Source: Paenibacillus dendrobii (GTDB lineage Bacteria; Bacillota; Bacilli; Paenibacillales; Paenibacillaceae). From it: DNA of 64,000 nucleotides. Within the stretch, counting starts at the first letter, position 1, and the number at the start of each line of letters is the position of its first letter. The notes below the pieces were generated by a model, which was not told the origin of the DNA, made no database searches, and was given only the letters and a program-made list of their open reading frames with translations. The DNA lies in the NCBI RefSeq assembly GCF_009807035.1, contig NZ_WUBI01000001.1, forward strand, positions 2,294,001-2,358,000, in the 5' to 3' direction. The translations under genes and the position numbers were made by a program. Shown piece by piece: positions 40,221 to 49,476 of this stretch.

Positions 40221-43200
40221 TTATTGCAGCCTTGCATCGGACCAATCTGCATGGTCACTGTTGATGCCGTCGCCAGCGTCAGTTACCGTCAGCACCAGTT
40301 CGTTAACGCCGGCAACGCTGACGTCAATCGCTTGGGCTGCGCTGGCATTGTTCATGACGCCGCTGTCGAATATTTTGCTGCCGTCCGCCCACACCTGGAA
40401 CACAACGGTTGAATTCGCACCAACCTCATCATCCACCCCTACTTCCGAGCGGAATCTAGTATAATGCCCATTCAGATCGTATGCTATGCTGCTTGACGCA
40501 TGCGTTCCGATGCCTTTGTCGTAAGTTTTTCCTTGTAGCGTTAGCGTATTTCCGTTCACGCTTTTATCCTTGTGCACCGTTCCCCACCCCGTTGTCGCCG
40601 ACTTCCAGGCCATATCGCTCAAATAGGCGGGAATCTGCTGAGCCTCGTGGGTGGTGACATTCACGATGTTACTGGACGTGGATACGTTGCCGACTGCATC
40701 TTTCGCTTTGACGGAAAAGGTATAGGCCGTACCGGCGGAGAGCCCTCCAGCATGAAAGCTTGTTGTCGTTGCAGTACCTGCTAAAGTCGTTCCATTGTAT
40801 ATCCAATACTCCACGACACCTACATTGTCGCTCGACGCTGTCCAGCTTAGATCTACACCGTTTTCCGTGATATTGCTGGCAGCAAGATTTGCAGGTGCCG
40901 TTGGCGCCTGTGTATCGGGTTCGCTTCGCAATAACTGGGCGTCAGCCCAATCCGCATGGTCGCTGTTGATTCCGTCGCCAGCGTCGGTTACTCTCAGCAC
41001 CAGCTCATTGACTCCGGATACGCTAACGTCAATCGCTTGGGCTGCACTGGCATTGTTCATGACGCCGCTGTCGAATAGTTTGCTGCCGTCCGCCCATACC
41101 TGGAACACGACGGTAGAACTCGTTCCAACCTCTTGATCCACTCCGACGTCCGAACGAAATCTAGCGTATTGTCCGTTCAGATTGTATATAATACTGCTTG
41201 CCGCATGCGTTCCGATGCCTTTGGCATAGCTTTTCCCCTTAAGAGTCAGTGTATTTCCGCCCACGCTTTTATCCTTTTGCACCGTTCCCCAGCCTGCATC
41301 GGCTGATACCCATTTCAGGTCGCTTACATAAACCTCAGGCGTAATCGGCGTCGATACGTTCACCTCATTGCTGGCGGCGGATACATTGCCGGCGGCATCC
41401 TTGGCTTTGACCGTAAAGGTGTAAGACTCCCCTCCTGCAGCAAGACCCGTTACCGTATAGGAGGTGGACTTGGTGCTCCCGATCACCGTTGAGCCGCTAT
41501 AAATATCATACCCAGCGACTCCCACATTATCTTCTGATGCGGTCCAGCTCAGCTGAACGGTCGTTGGGGATACTTGGCTTGCCGTCAAATTCGTTGGGGC
41601 CGTTGGAGCGATGTAATCGATGGTTTCAGCACCAACATGGCAAGACTCCCCGCTGTTGACCACGACATCAACGTAAGAAATTTCTTGACCATACAGCGTT
41701 TTGGTTTTCGCAGCGATTGGACTGCCATTCACATTCAGCAATGAGTATTTACCGTAGAATTGTGCCTCCCATGTGATAGCTTCCCCTGAATTGTTGGTGA
41801 GCGTAGAATTTGTTAATCCGTTATGTTTAATCTTCAGGTCGTTTGATCCTATCTTTACATGGTTAACCTCCGCCCACGGCACCTCATCGGTCAGGCGGGA
41901 TATCGTGGACACCTTACTGGCAGGGGCATTCGGCTGTAAGCCCATCATGCCGACAATCGCATTGCTTAACGCGGTAAAGGAAACCTCGGGATAAGTATTC
42001 TTCTCTTTTAATATTTTGCTCAACCAGTACCAGCCTTCCGCAGACCGGTTATAGTTGTAATACATTTCAGGCAAATATGTCGTCGCTTCAACATTCAAGT
42101 CGTCGTCGTTCGCACGGATGTAATCCAGAAAGGCATGGGTTCTTGGTCCAAAATCGCCCAGCCCTTTCAGAGGAATGAACATGCTGGCCTCATGGCCCCA
42201 GTCGCTTTTAAAGCCACCGTTCGCATCAAAACCGCGGATATAATGTCCCGTGGAAGGATCATACCAATGTGCCTCATAATAGTCTTTCAAACGCTGCGCC
42301 CTGTTTTTCCAGAGTGTGCTGCCTGCCGAATCACCCTTGGCTTTTAAAATTTCCGCATAAGCCAGCAACGATTGGTATTCCAAGGCAAGCGAATCTCCGG
42401 CAGAGACAAAATGGTCCGTAATGAATTCATAATATGTTGGCGTATATTCCCCCGGTTTCATTTTGACTACAGGCTGTTCTATCGACGGATTGGCGTCGTT
42501 CCAGACAACGCCATGATCGGCAAGGAACGGTCCAACCGTTGAATCGTAATATGCAGATAAAGTCGGATCGTTAATCCAACGGGAATCCCCCGTCCAAAGG
42601 TACTGCTGGTAAGATTTGTGCATGATGTCAAAGGGTGACGGCAATTCCCTGAATCCCGTTCCATCCATGTAGTACATAAGCCCATAGGAGCTGTGAGCCC
42701 AAAGCGGCCAGCCGTTCTGGCCCGGCAGCGTCGACGAACCGGCGAAGGTTTTCATCATACTAAAGGTTTCATCATCCAGCCCCAAGAGATGTCCCCCGTC
42801 GGATTGATGGGAAATATCGCGGTTGTAAAAACTTTCACGATTCTCATAGGCGCCCCAATAACCGGGAACGGTCGAGGTGTGCGTGGAGTCAGAAAGCCGC
42901 CACCATTCCGACTCATGACCTATCATCGGATTGCCTGGATAGAACGTGAGTCCAAGCGCCCGATTTTTAGCCCAGTCAAAACCATCGTTAAGCGCTGCAT
43001 TGGGAGAGTCGATCGTCAGCGAGCTCGCAGGAGGACCTTGGTAGGTTTGAACGGTCAGACGGTCAACACGCGCAGCTTCGTTGGTGGAGACAGCCGTTAA
43101 CTTCAGAACGTCTCCGGGCTTCAGCGTCACCTTGCTGGTCGTATGATTATCGATGTCTCTCGGATCCATATAATCCGTACCGTATCTTTGCGACGAGCCC

Positions 43201-43571
43201 CACTGGTCAACCGTGATGCCATTAACGGCGATGGTATAACTGACTCCATTTTGAACCTGGCCGACGTAACGTGTAATGATATCATAAATACCGGACGTAC
43301 CGTTGAAGACCGAGCTGGCGGTACTTGTATTCCCCAAAGTTCCTTGAACAAACTTCATAGTTTCGATCGGCTGATGATTGACATAGTTCATATAGGTCCA
43401 GGTATCCGTCGTGAAGTTTGTTAATGCCATATCTTCAGCTTCATAAACATACGTTCCCGTTGCTCCAGACACAGCAGCATGCGTTCCTGAGGCTTCTGAT
43501 ACTGCCGTATTAAAAGCATAGTTTCCGGCGATTAATGTCACGATGAACAAAATGAACGAAATCCGACGCAT
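40221..43571 (-). CDS. Large secreted six-hairpin glycosidase with CBM, two Fn3 and two NPCBM modules
   Basis: 1116 residues. Domain order: signal peptide (1 to about 28); CBM6/35-like module (about 42-175, YVYEAEDMAL); six-hairpin catalytic domain (about 190-655) homologous to the cytoplasmic enzyme at 31681-33063 (shared DISHQSDGGHLLGLD, ALSNAIVGMMGLQP); Fn3 (about 660-745); NPCBM (about 750-885); Fn3 (about 890-975); NPCBM (about 980-1116). NPCBM modules are related to CBM51, whose known ligands include galactose and blood-group sugars, so a galactose-rich polysaccharide is a sensible target. The GH family is not recognisable to me. No sortase signal or membrane anchor, so it is released. 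Transcribed alone from a promoter overlapped by a cre site. Confidence 0.8.
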   Translation of the reverse strand: MRRISFILFIVTLIAGNYAFNTAVSEASGTHAAVSGATGTYVYEAEDMALTNFTTDTWTYMNYVNHQPIETMKFVQGTLGNTSTASSVFNGTSGIYDIITRYVGQVQNGVSYTIAVNGITVDQWGSSQRYGTDYMDPRDIDNHTTSKVTLKPGDVLKLTAVSTNEAARVDRLTVQTYQGPPASSLTIDSPNAALNDGFDWAKNRALGLTFYPGNPMIGHESEWWRLSDSTHTSTVPGYWGAYENRESFYNRDISHQSDGGHLLGLDDETFSMMKTFAGSSTLPGQNGWPLWAHSSYGLMYYMDGTGFRELPSPFDIMHKSYQQYLWTGDSRWINDPTLSAYYDSTVGPFLADHGVVWNDANPSIEQPVVKMKPGEYTPTYYEFITDHFVSAGDSLALEYQSLLAYAEILKAKGDSAGSTLWKNRAQRLKDYYEAHWYDPSTGHYIRGFDANGGFKSDWGHEASMFIPLKGLGDFGPRTHAFLDYIRANDDDLNVEATTYLPEMYYNYNRSAEGWYWLSKILKEKNTYPEVSFTALSNAIVGMMGLQPNAPASKVSTISRLTDEVPWAEVNHVKIGSNDLKIKHNGLTNSTLTNNSGEAITWEAQFYGKYSLLNVNGSPIAAKTKTLYGQEISYVDVVVNSGESCHVGAETIDYIAPTAPTNLTASQVSPTTVQLSWTASEDNVGVAGYDIYSGSTVIGSTKSTSYTVTGLAAGGESYTFTVKAKDAAGNVSAASNEVNVSTPITPEVYVSDLKWVSADAGWGTVQKDKSVGGNTLTLKGKSYAKGIGTHAASSIIYNLNGQYARFRSDVGVDQEVGTSSTVVFQVWADGSKLFDSGVMNNASAAQAIDVSVSGVNELVLRVTDAGDGINSDHADWADAQLLRSEPDTQAPTAPANLAASNITENGVDLSWTASSDNVGVVEYWIYNGTTLAGTATTTSFHAGGLSAGTAYTFSVKAKDAVGNVSTSSNIVNVTTHEAQQIPAYLSDMAWKSATTGWGTVHKDKSVNGNTLTLQGKTYDKGIGTHASSSIAYDLNGHYTRFRSEVGVDDEVGANSTVVFQVWADGSKIFDSGVMNNASAAQAIDVSVAGVNELVLTVTDAGDGINSDHADWSDARLQ

Positions 43572-43721
43572 AAGCTTCAGCTCCTTTTTCAGATGAACCG
43601 CTTTTTAGTATCAACCCGTTTGCCGTTTCTCGGTTTGCCTCCATTCTTTAAGCTCATAACGCTGACCTGACGAAAAACCCTTATTCTCCTCCTATCCTCG
43701 TTTATTCATCGCAAATAAAAC

Positions 43722-43750
43722 ATTAAACCAATATTTTAAAGCGCTTTCAA
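43722..43750 (-). promoter_or_regulatory. Sigma-A promoter of the secreted enzyme gene
   Basis: On the minus strand TTGAAA, a 17-bp spacer and TTTAAT: one to two mismatches from the vegetative consensus. The -35 box is inside the cre site, which would let CcpA block RNA polymerase directly. Leader length to the ATG would be about 145 nt. Confidence 0.6.
43736..43749. promoter_or_regulatory. cre site (CcpA operator) overlapping the promoter
   Basis: TTAAAGCGCTTTCA matches the cre consensus at 13 of 14 positions and overlaps the -35 region and spacer of the predicted promoter. Confidence 0.7.
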
Positions 43751-44047
43751 CGGTTATTCTAATGGATGCTATTTTCCAATTAAATACACAAAATTGACTT
43801 TCGAAGGTGGATATTTCTGACAATGGATTCCTGCCAATATACGCCGAATAACGCTGTCCATGAGAACAACGTTTTTCGGGCTGTAAGGTCAGTTCCGTCC
43901 TGTTTATAGATCTAGCGACAATGATGCTATGATGCTATACTTGCAGGCAATGAGATTCTGGGTTTCACGGCGGTTCTAAAGTAGCTTTCAGCCTCTACGT
44001 TGCTTCCGAAAACGCACTCAGATTGCCGATCTCATGTGGCAGCAGGA

Positions 44048-44098
44048 ATTCCAGATGGAATCTAGAAGAAGCAAGGTTAAACTTTAGTTCATTTTATA
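44048..44098. repeat. Second copy of the 24.0-kb repeat, at the end of the GH36 gene
   Basis: Bases 44048-44072 (ATTCC...AGAAGC) and 44082-44098 (the last codons and stop of the GH36 gene) match 23979-24019 in inverted orientation. A 10-bp insertion (44073-44082) separates the two blocks here. The opposite arm present at 24042-24060 is absent. Confidence 0.75.
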
Positions 44099-46186
44099 CA
44101 GCCTGATTAATGCACTGTCATAGTCTCCCGTTAGCTCCAATAGAATACCACGTGACATCCAGGCTTGCCCACTGCGCACCTCACCGGTTTCAACGTTCCG
44201 ATACCTTGTGAATGGTTCCAATCCGCGCGGTCTGACTGGGAGAGCGGGATGTCCGAAATGCTGCGCATGCCTGAACACGAACACAGCCGCTTCCTGCCCA
44301 TCCCTCCCCACATACTGCATCGATGTCAGATCTGATTGCTCAGGTGGGGACAACCGGTAGCAAAGTCCTTCCTGAACTATAGGACGTATTTGCTTATATT
44401 GAGCGACGTAACCTGCGGCTTCCTCCATTTCCTGAGGGCTCAGCTGATTCAAATCCATGCCAATTCCCAGCGTTCCCATCATCGCAGAGTGGAAACGGAA
44501 CTTTAATGGGATACGGCGGCCATTCATGTAATTGACCGTTTCGGTTACCCAACATACCATCGATTTGCTGTTATAGGCATGCGAATAGCCCCATTGTATG
44601 CGCAGGCGATCCAACGCATCGGTATTGTCGCTAGTCCAGAATTGGTCCGCAAATCGCATGATCCCCATATCCACTCGGCCCCCGCCTCCGGCGCATGACT
44701 CAAACTGTACATGAGGATGCTTGTCCTGAAGCCGCTGCCAAATGTCATATAGCGCATGGACATGCCGAACCCATATTTCGCGATCGCGGCCGGCTTCGGC
44801 GGACGGCCAACCCGGTTCGCTAAAGTAGCGGTTCATATCCCACTTGATAAACGAAATTTCATGGGTAGACAGCAATTCTTCGACGGCCTGATAAACAAAG
44901 GTCCGAACGTCATCCCTTGCTAAGTTCAGGACAAGTTGATTTCTGCCCTCCGTGCGCGGGCGATCCGGAAAATGGTAGACCCAGTCCGGATGAAGCCTGT
45001 ACAGATCGCTATCCGGATTTACCATCTCAGGCTCAATCCAGATACCGAAATCCATGCCAAGGGATTTGACATAATCGATGAGCGGCGTAAGTCCATTAGG
45101 AAATTTGGTCTTGTTCACATACCAATCGCCAAGTCCTGCGTTATCATCGTTCCGTTTACCGAACCAGCCGTCATCCACGACGAAACGCTCCACGCCCAGC
45201 TTCGCGGCTTTTTCCGCAAGCTGCTTCTGGTTTTCTTCGTTGACGTCGAAATACGTCGCCTCCCAGGAGTTGTACAGAATCTTGCGCAGCTCACCGCCAT
45301 TGCGCAGAACATATTTTTGCTGATATCCATGCAGCTTCCGGCTTGCATCACCAAACCCTCCTGCAGTATACCCGCCTACACACACAGGGGTGTTGAACGC
45401 TTCGCCTGGTTGAAGCAGCCAGCGAAAATCAAAATCGTGGATGCCCGCCGCCAGCTGCAGTGTTTGATAGGGAGTTCGTTCGGCGACCATTTTCCAGTGA
45501 CCGCTAAACGCAAGCCCTCCGAAATACACAAGACCGGATTCTTCCGCAGCTTCACCGAAATCCACGGCAAAAAACGGATTGTTATTATGGCCCGTAATGC
45601 CTCTGCGGGCTTCGATGACTTTTTTGCCCTCGTGAAGCACTTCCCTCCGAAGCTGTGTTTCTGCTCCCCAATGCCCGGTCAGATAAGTAAGGCGATAAGA
45701 AGGATATACGGGAAAATGCCAGATGGCGCTCATTACTTGTTCAATACAGACGGGGCCATCCCCTTTGTTGTTCACTGCCAGAGAACGCTCAATCAAATCA
45801 AACTCGTCAAATAGACGGTAACTGGCCGTAACTTGCAAAGATTTCAAACCATCCAATAAATCGATTTGAAGCATATTATTTTCAATATGGGCTCCCGTAA
45901 ATTGAAGGACAAGATCCCGCGTTCGGTCCGCGAATTCCACCTTCAAGCCCGGTTCCGCGAAGTTTCGTCTGCCCCACGGCATGGTTTCTTCCCTACTGTT
46001 ACCATCATCCGTCTCCCAAATCCAGGTTTGCCGGCTGTCTGCTTCAGGATAATCCTCAGACAGGGCCAGCTTCTCGCCCCAGTACAAATGCTGAAGCGCT
46101 CCATTTTTGTCAACACCGATGACGTAATCCACATGATGGGTACGCAAAACCCAGGCTTTTCGTTCAGGTATGCTGATAATCGGCAT
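44084..46186 (-). CDS. GH36 alpha-galactosidase
   Basis: 700 residues, a usual length for bacterial GH36 enzymes (about 720-740). N-terminal beta-supersandwich domain, then the TIM barrel with FVVDDGWFGKRND, WIEPEMVNPDSDL, the nucleophile Asp450 in FIKWDMNR, FESCAGGGGRVD and acid/base Asp520 in WTSDNTDALDR; short C-terminal beta domain. No signal peptide, so it acts in the cytoplasm on raffinose-family or galactomannan-derived oligosaccharides brought in by importer 5. The ATG has AGGAGG eight nt upstream. The last six codons and 3' flank recur as a ghost at 24.0 kb. Confidence 0.95.
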   Translation of the reverse strand: MPIISIPERKAWVLRTHHVDYVIGVDKNGALQHLYWGEKLALSEDYPEADSRQTWIWETDDGNSREETMPWGRRNFAEPGLKVEFADRTRDLVLQFTGAHIENNMLQIDLLDGLKSLQVTASYRLFDEFDLIERSLAVNNKGDGPVCIEQVMSAIWHFPVYPSYRLTYLTGHWGAETQLRREVLHEGKKVIEARRGITGHNNNPFFAVDFGEAAEESGLVYFGGLAFSGHWKMVAERTPYQTLQLAAGIHDFDFRWLLQPGEAFNTPVCVGGYTAGGFGDASRKLHGYQQKYVLRNGGELRKILYNSWEATYFDVNEENQKQLAEKAAKLGVERFVVDDGWFGKRNDDNAGLGDWYVNKTKFPNGLTPLIDYVKSLGMDFGIWIEPEMVNPDSDLYRLHPDWVYHFPDRPRTEGRNQLVLNLARDDVRTFVYQAVEELLSTHEISFIKWDMNRYFSEPGWPSAEAGRDREIWVRHVHALYDIWQRLQDKHPHVQFESCAGGGGRVDMGIMRFADQFWTSDNTDALDRLRIQWGYSHAYNSKSMVCWVTETVNYMNGRRIPLKFRFHSAMMGTLGIGMDLNQLSPQEMEEAAGYVAQYKQIRPIVQEGLCYRLSPPEQSDLTSMQYVGRDGQEAAVFVFRHAQHFGHPALPVRPRGLEPFTRYRNVETGEVRSGQAWMSRGILLELTGDYDSALIRLYKMN

Positions 46187-46212
46187 ATTCCTTTCCTCCT
46201 TATAACATTGAA

Positions 46213-47037
46213 TCAGCCTTTCACTGCTCCTGCCGTCATGCCCGAGATGATATATTTCTGTCCCAGCACATATACCACTAGAATCGGAACCAGGTTAATC
46301 AGCATCGCGGCTGACACAAGATTCCATGAGCTGATATATTGGCTGAAGTAATTGTACATGGTCATGATCATTCCCCATTTGCCGGAAGAATTCAAAAAGT
46401 AAAGGGGAAGCACAAAATCATTCCAACAATTTAAGAAGTTAATGATAAGCGCCGTAACCGAAACAGGCTTCATCAGCGGGAAAATGATTCTGAAAAACAA
46501 GCCTCCACCGCCGCTGCCGTCAATAACTGCCGATTCATCAAGTTCTTTGGGGATTCCGCTTACAAAACCATAAAAGAGGAATACCGTAAAAGGAATAAAC
46601 GTTGCTGAATACAGAAGAATGATGCCGGTAAACGTATTGATGATATGAAGCATTTGGAGCACTTTCATCGTTGTAATATAGTTCATCGGCACAATCAGAC
46701 CGATCAGGAACAAAATATAAATATACCGGTTTAATCTCGTTCGATTTCTGGTCATCACGAAAGCAGCCATCGACGAAGTGATGATTGTAATCACGGATGT
46801 CAAGGAGGAGATCAGCAGGCTATTCCAGAAAGAACGCAGTATGTTTCCATCCTTGAACACGGTCACAAAATTATCAAAGTGAAATGAAGTCGGCAGCTTT
46901 AAGCTCATTGAGGCCGATTCGGTCACATTTTTCACAGAATTAAGAAGCAGCATGGCAACCGGAATTAATATAATCAGACTTAGTATCCACATGCAGATTT
47001 CCTTGGTGACGTTGATCATCGTATGTTTTCTTGTCAT
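46213..47037 (-). CDS. Carbohydrate ABC permease, MsmG/MalG type (importer 5)
   Basis: 274 residues, six predicted membrane segments, EAA loop DESAVIDGSGGGGLFFRIIFPLMKPV, C-terminal SGMTAGAVKG. It overlaps the partner permease gene by 4 bp and is followed 26 bp later by the GH36 gene, so the importer and the enzyme share an operon. Confidence 0.92.
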   Translation of the reverse strand: MTRKHTMINVTKEICMWILSLIILIPVAMLLLNSVKNVTESASMSLKLPTSFHFDNFVTVFKDGNILRSFWNSLLISSLTSVITIITSSMAAFVMTRNRTRLNRYIYILFLIGLIVPMNYITTMKVLQMLHIINTFTGIILLYSATFIPFTVFLFYGFVSGIPKELDESAVIDGSGGGGLFFRIIFPLMKPVSVTALIINFLNCWNDFVLPLYFLNSSGKWGMIMTMYNYFSQYISSWNLVSAAMLINLVPILVVYVLGQKYIISGMTAGAVKG

Positions 47038-47909
47038 CCTTCTTTCACCTCAGATCTCGTGAATATCTTCACCATACCGATTGAAATGATGATGAGGAAT
47101 ACAAACAATATGACGCTCAGCGCCGTGGCATATCCATAGGTTCCAAGTCCGAATTGGTTAAACACCGTTAAATTGACAACTTCGGACGCCCTGCCTGGGC
47201 CGCCATTCGTTAATGCAAAAATGACATCAAACACTTTCAGTCCTGAGATAACATTCAAAAGCATATTGATGGTAATCGAAGGGAGAAGGAACGGAATCGT
47301 GATTTTTATTAATTTGTTCCAATAGTTCGCTCCGTCAATCCCGGCCGCTTCGTGCATTTCCTTAGGGACCATCTGCAATCCCGCGAGAAAAATGACCATA
47401 TTAAAGCCGGCCGCTTTCCAAATCTCCACCCCCATGCCAGACCATATGGCAAGCTTCGGATCAGCGATCCATGCTTGGCTAAATGCTCCCAAACCAACCA
47501 CATCCAAGAAACCATTTAATATGCCGGTATCCGGGTTATAAATTTGCTGGAAGATAAGTCCAACGATCAAATTCGATATAATCACAGGCATGAAAAAAAT
47601 AGTTCTTAAGAAGTTCTTCGATTTAATGCCTTCGTTCAGCATCAGAGCAAGTCCCAAACCGATGACCGCCTTAAATATCGACGTGACGAGCGCAAACATC
47701 AGCGTGTTGTATATTGACGTGAAATTGGATTTATCCGCAAATACATCCCTAAAATTGTCGAGCCCAATAAACTTTACCTGATCACTCATCGCATTCCAGT
47801 TTGTAAGCGAATAGTAAAAGCCCATCAGATTAGGGACAAGAAATAAGGCGAAAAACAATAAAAAGGCAGGTAACACAAATTTCCATGAGTAGAGTTTTGA
47901 AGTATACAT
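47034..47909 (-). CDS. Carbohydrate ABC permease, MsmF/MalF type (importer 5)
   Basis: 291 residues, six predicted membrane segments, EAA loop HEAAGIDGANYWNKLIKITIPFLLP and the TNGGPG signature. Start ATG with GGAGGG seven nt upstream. It is separated from its binding-protein gene by a stem-loop. Confidence 0.93.
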   Translation of the reverse strand: MYTSKLYSWKFVLPAFLLFFALFLVPNLMGFYYSLTNWNAMSDQVKFIGLDNFRDVFADKSNFTSIYNTLMFALVTSIFKAVIGLGLALMLNEGIKSKNFLRTIFFMPVIISNLIVGLIFQQIYNPDTGILNGFLDVVGLGAFSQAWIADPKLAIWSGMGVEIWKAAGFNMVIFLAGLQMVPKEMHEAAGIDGANYWNKLIKITIPFLLPSITINMLLNVISGLKVFDVIFALTNGGPGRASEVVNLTVFNQFGLGTYGYATALSVILFVFLIIISIGMVKIFTRSEVKEG

Positions 47910-47951
47910 GTTGGAACCCTCCAGTACAATTGCCTACCAACTGTAATACTA

Positions 47952-47984
47952 GATGATGCCCGGTTATAAAAGCCGGGCATCGTC
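47952..47984. other. Stem-loop between binding-protein and permease genes (importer 5)
   Basis: Stem of nine perfect pairs (GATGCCCGG/CCGGGCATC, 47955-47963 with 47973-47981), extended by three weaker pairs; 9-nt loop. On the minus (coding) strand no U-tract follows, whereas eight T follow on the plus strand. It thus acts as a stability element for the operon and perhaps as a terminator for antisense transcription. Confidence 0.75.
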
Positions 47985-48001
47985 ATTTTTTTCTTTATCG
48001 A

Positions 48002-49330
48002 TTATTTCCCTGTAGCACTAAACAATTTTGCTCTGTCTCTATCGATCGATTCCAGAACCTGCTTAGGCGACAAGCCTCCGAGCATCATATCCTGGATGTA
48101 CTTTCCTACGACCGTATTATCCCAGTAGAGAACCCCGTATTCCATATCCATACCATCTCCGCCAGGTGCGTTTTCAACCAGTGATTTACCTGATTCGGTA
48201 GGTTTTGCCTCCACATCTGTAAAAGAAGGCGCTGTTTGGATGTCAGGACGGGCTTCATAATATTTTTTCAGATTCTCAGGACGAGCCAAGAAATCGAAAA
48301 ATGCCTTTACGCTATCCAGATTTTTGGAATCCTTATAAGCGACGCGCATATTGCCGCCTGCAGAATGCGAGAATACATTATTGTCTGCAAGAGGAATAGG
48401 GTACATTTTCCAATCATTTGCATTTGAATCCGGAAATTTACCGGCTATTTCATTTTGATACGAAGTATACCCCAGGAATGTAGCCGCTTGCTCTTTCCCC
48501 ATCGCTTCGTATCCCGAATCCCATGTATTGGAAATCGGATTTTTGCCAAAGTACCCTTTGTCATACATTTCTTTGAACTGAGTTAAGGAAGTTTCAAATT
48601 CCTTGACATCCGTGAACTTGATCTGATTCGAATTCAGTTTATCGTATAATCCCGGGTTGTTTTTTTCGGCAACCGCGCCCATTTGTGAGAGCCAGATTCC
48701 CCAATGCCAAGCTTCCTTACCCACTTCATAAATTGGCGTGATATTGTTAGCCTTCAAAGTATCCATTGATTGTGTAAATTCATCGAATGTTTTAGGTACT
48801 GTCAAATGATATTTGTCGAATATTTTTGTATTATAAAGCATTCCCCAGCCATCGACTGACCATGTCATGAAACCCATGACCTTACCGTCTATGGTGCTTC
48901 CTGCTTTGGCATAAGGAACATAACGAGACACCCATTTTTCATTTGACAAATCGGCGAAATATTTCTCCGGCAGAAACTTTTGCGCGCCCACACCTGCACT
49001 AACCATGAATATATCCGGAGCTTCCCCCGATGCAAGCTTTGTTTTTAATACATTGGCATACTGGTCATCCGGGATCACCTGCATGTCAACTTTAATCCCG
49101 GTTTCTTTCGTAAATGCTTCGTTCAGTTCCGAGTCAATTTTGGAACCCTTGTTCAACCAGTTTTGCGAACCTACAAAAGTAATGGTAACATCTTTCTTCG
49201 TAGTTCCTTGTTCTTTGATATCTCCTCCGGTTGACTGATCCTTTGCCCCGGAGCATCCCACCAATCCTGAAATGCCAAACAGCGCAACGAGAGCTACTGT
49301 TAATGATTTAAGCGGTTTCATATGATGCAT
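48002..49330 (-). CDS. Sugar-binding lipoprotein of ABC importer 5 (MsmE-like)
   Basis: 442 residues. Lipobox GLVGCSGA near residue 26. Family 1 solute-binding protein (VTITFVGSQNWLNKGSKIDSELNEAF, ASGEAPDIFMVSAGVGAQKF). The ATG has GGGAGG seven nt upstream. The co-transcribed GH36 gene suggests raffinose-family sugars or other alpha-galactosides as ligands. YesM/YesN system 4 is divergent and probably regulates it. Confidence 0.93.
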   Translation of the reverse strand: MHHMKPLKSLTVALVALFGISGLVGCSGAKDQSTGGDIKEQGTTKKDVTITFVGSQNWLNKGSKIDSELNEAFTKETGIKVDMQVIPDDQYANVLKTKLASGEAPDIFMVSAGVGAQKFLPEKYFADLSNEKWVSRYVPYAKAGSTIDGKVMGFMTWSVDGWGMLYNTKIFDKYHLTVPKTFDEFTQSMDTLKANNITPIYEVGKEAWHWGIWLSQMGAVAEKNNPGLYDKLNSNQIKFTDVKEFETSLTQFKEMYDKGYFGKNPISNTWDSGYEAMGKEQAATFLGYTSYQNEIAGKFPDSNANDWKMYPIPLADNNVFSHSAGGNMRVAYKDSKNLDSVKAFFDFLARPENLKKYYEARPDIQTAPSFTDVEAKPTESGKSLVENAPGGDGMDMEYGVLYWDNTVVGKYIQDMMLGGLSPKQVLESIDRDRAKLFSATGK

Positions 49331-49476
49331 TTACAAACCTCCCTTTTTTCATTATTGTGTTTGTGTACGGTACGTTCTTATTATTAATCATGGATGGAAC
49401 CCATGGGAATGAAGGATAGTGACTTAATCATGTGGATTATATTGACCACGCAAAGATCCATTGGAGGATTGGAAGA
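49331..49476. promoter_or_regulatory. Divergent promoter region between importer 5 and YesM/YesN system 4
   Basis: 146 bp between divergent genes. It contains a partly palindromic CCATGGGA/TCATGGATGGAACCCATGG-type segment (about 49388-49405) and a GATTATAT box near 49434. The -35 boxes are not convincing, which fits regulation by a YesN activator. Confidence 0.4.

Larger units (their letters stand above)
43572..44083. other. 512-bp gene-free region with promoter, cre site and part of a repeat
   Basis: No convincing protein gene. It holds the promoter and cre site of the secreted enzyme gene (43722-43750) and, at 44048-44082, the copy of the repeat shared with 24.0 kb. The stretch 43800-44040 has a short direct repeat (ATGATGCTATGATGCTAT, about 43921) but no feature I can name. 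Confidence 0.6.

Noticed and set aside
44936..45814. A 292-residue plus-strand open frame
   Set aside because: Antisense to the GH36 alpha-galactosidase, which has all catalytic motifs; the plus frame has none.
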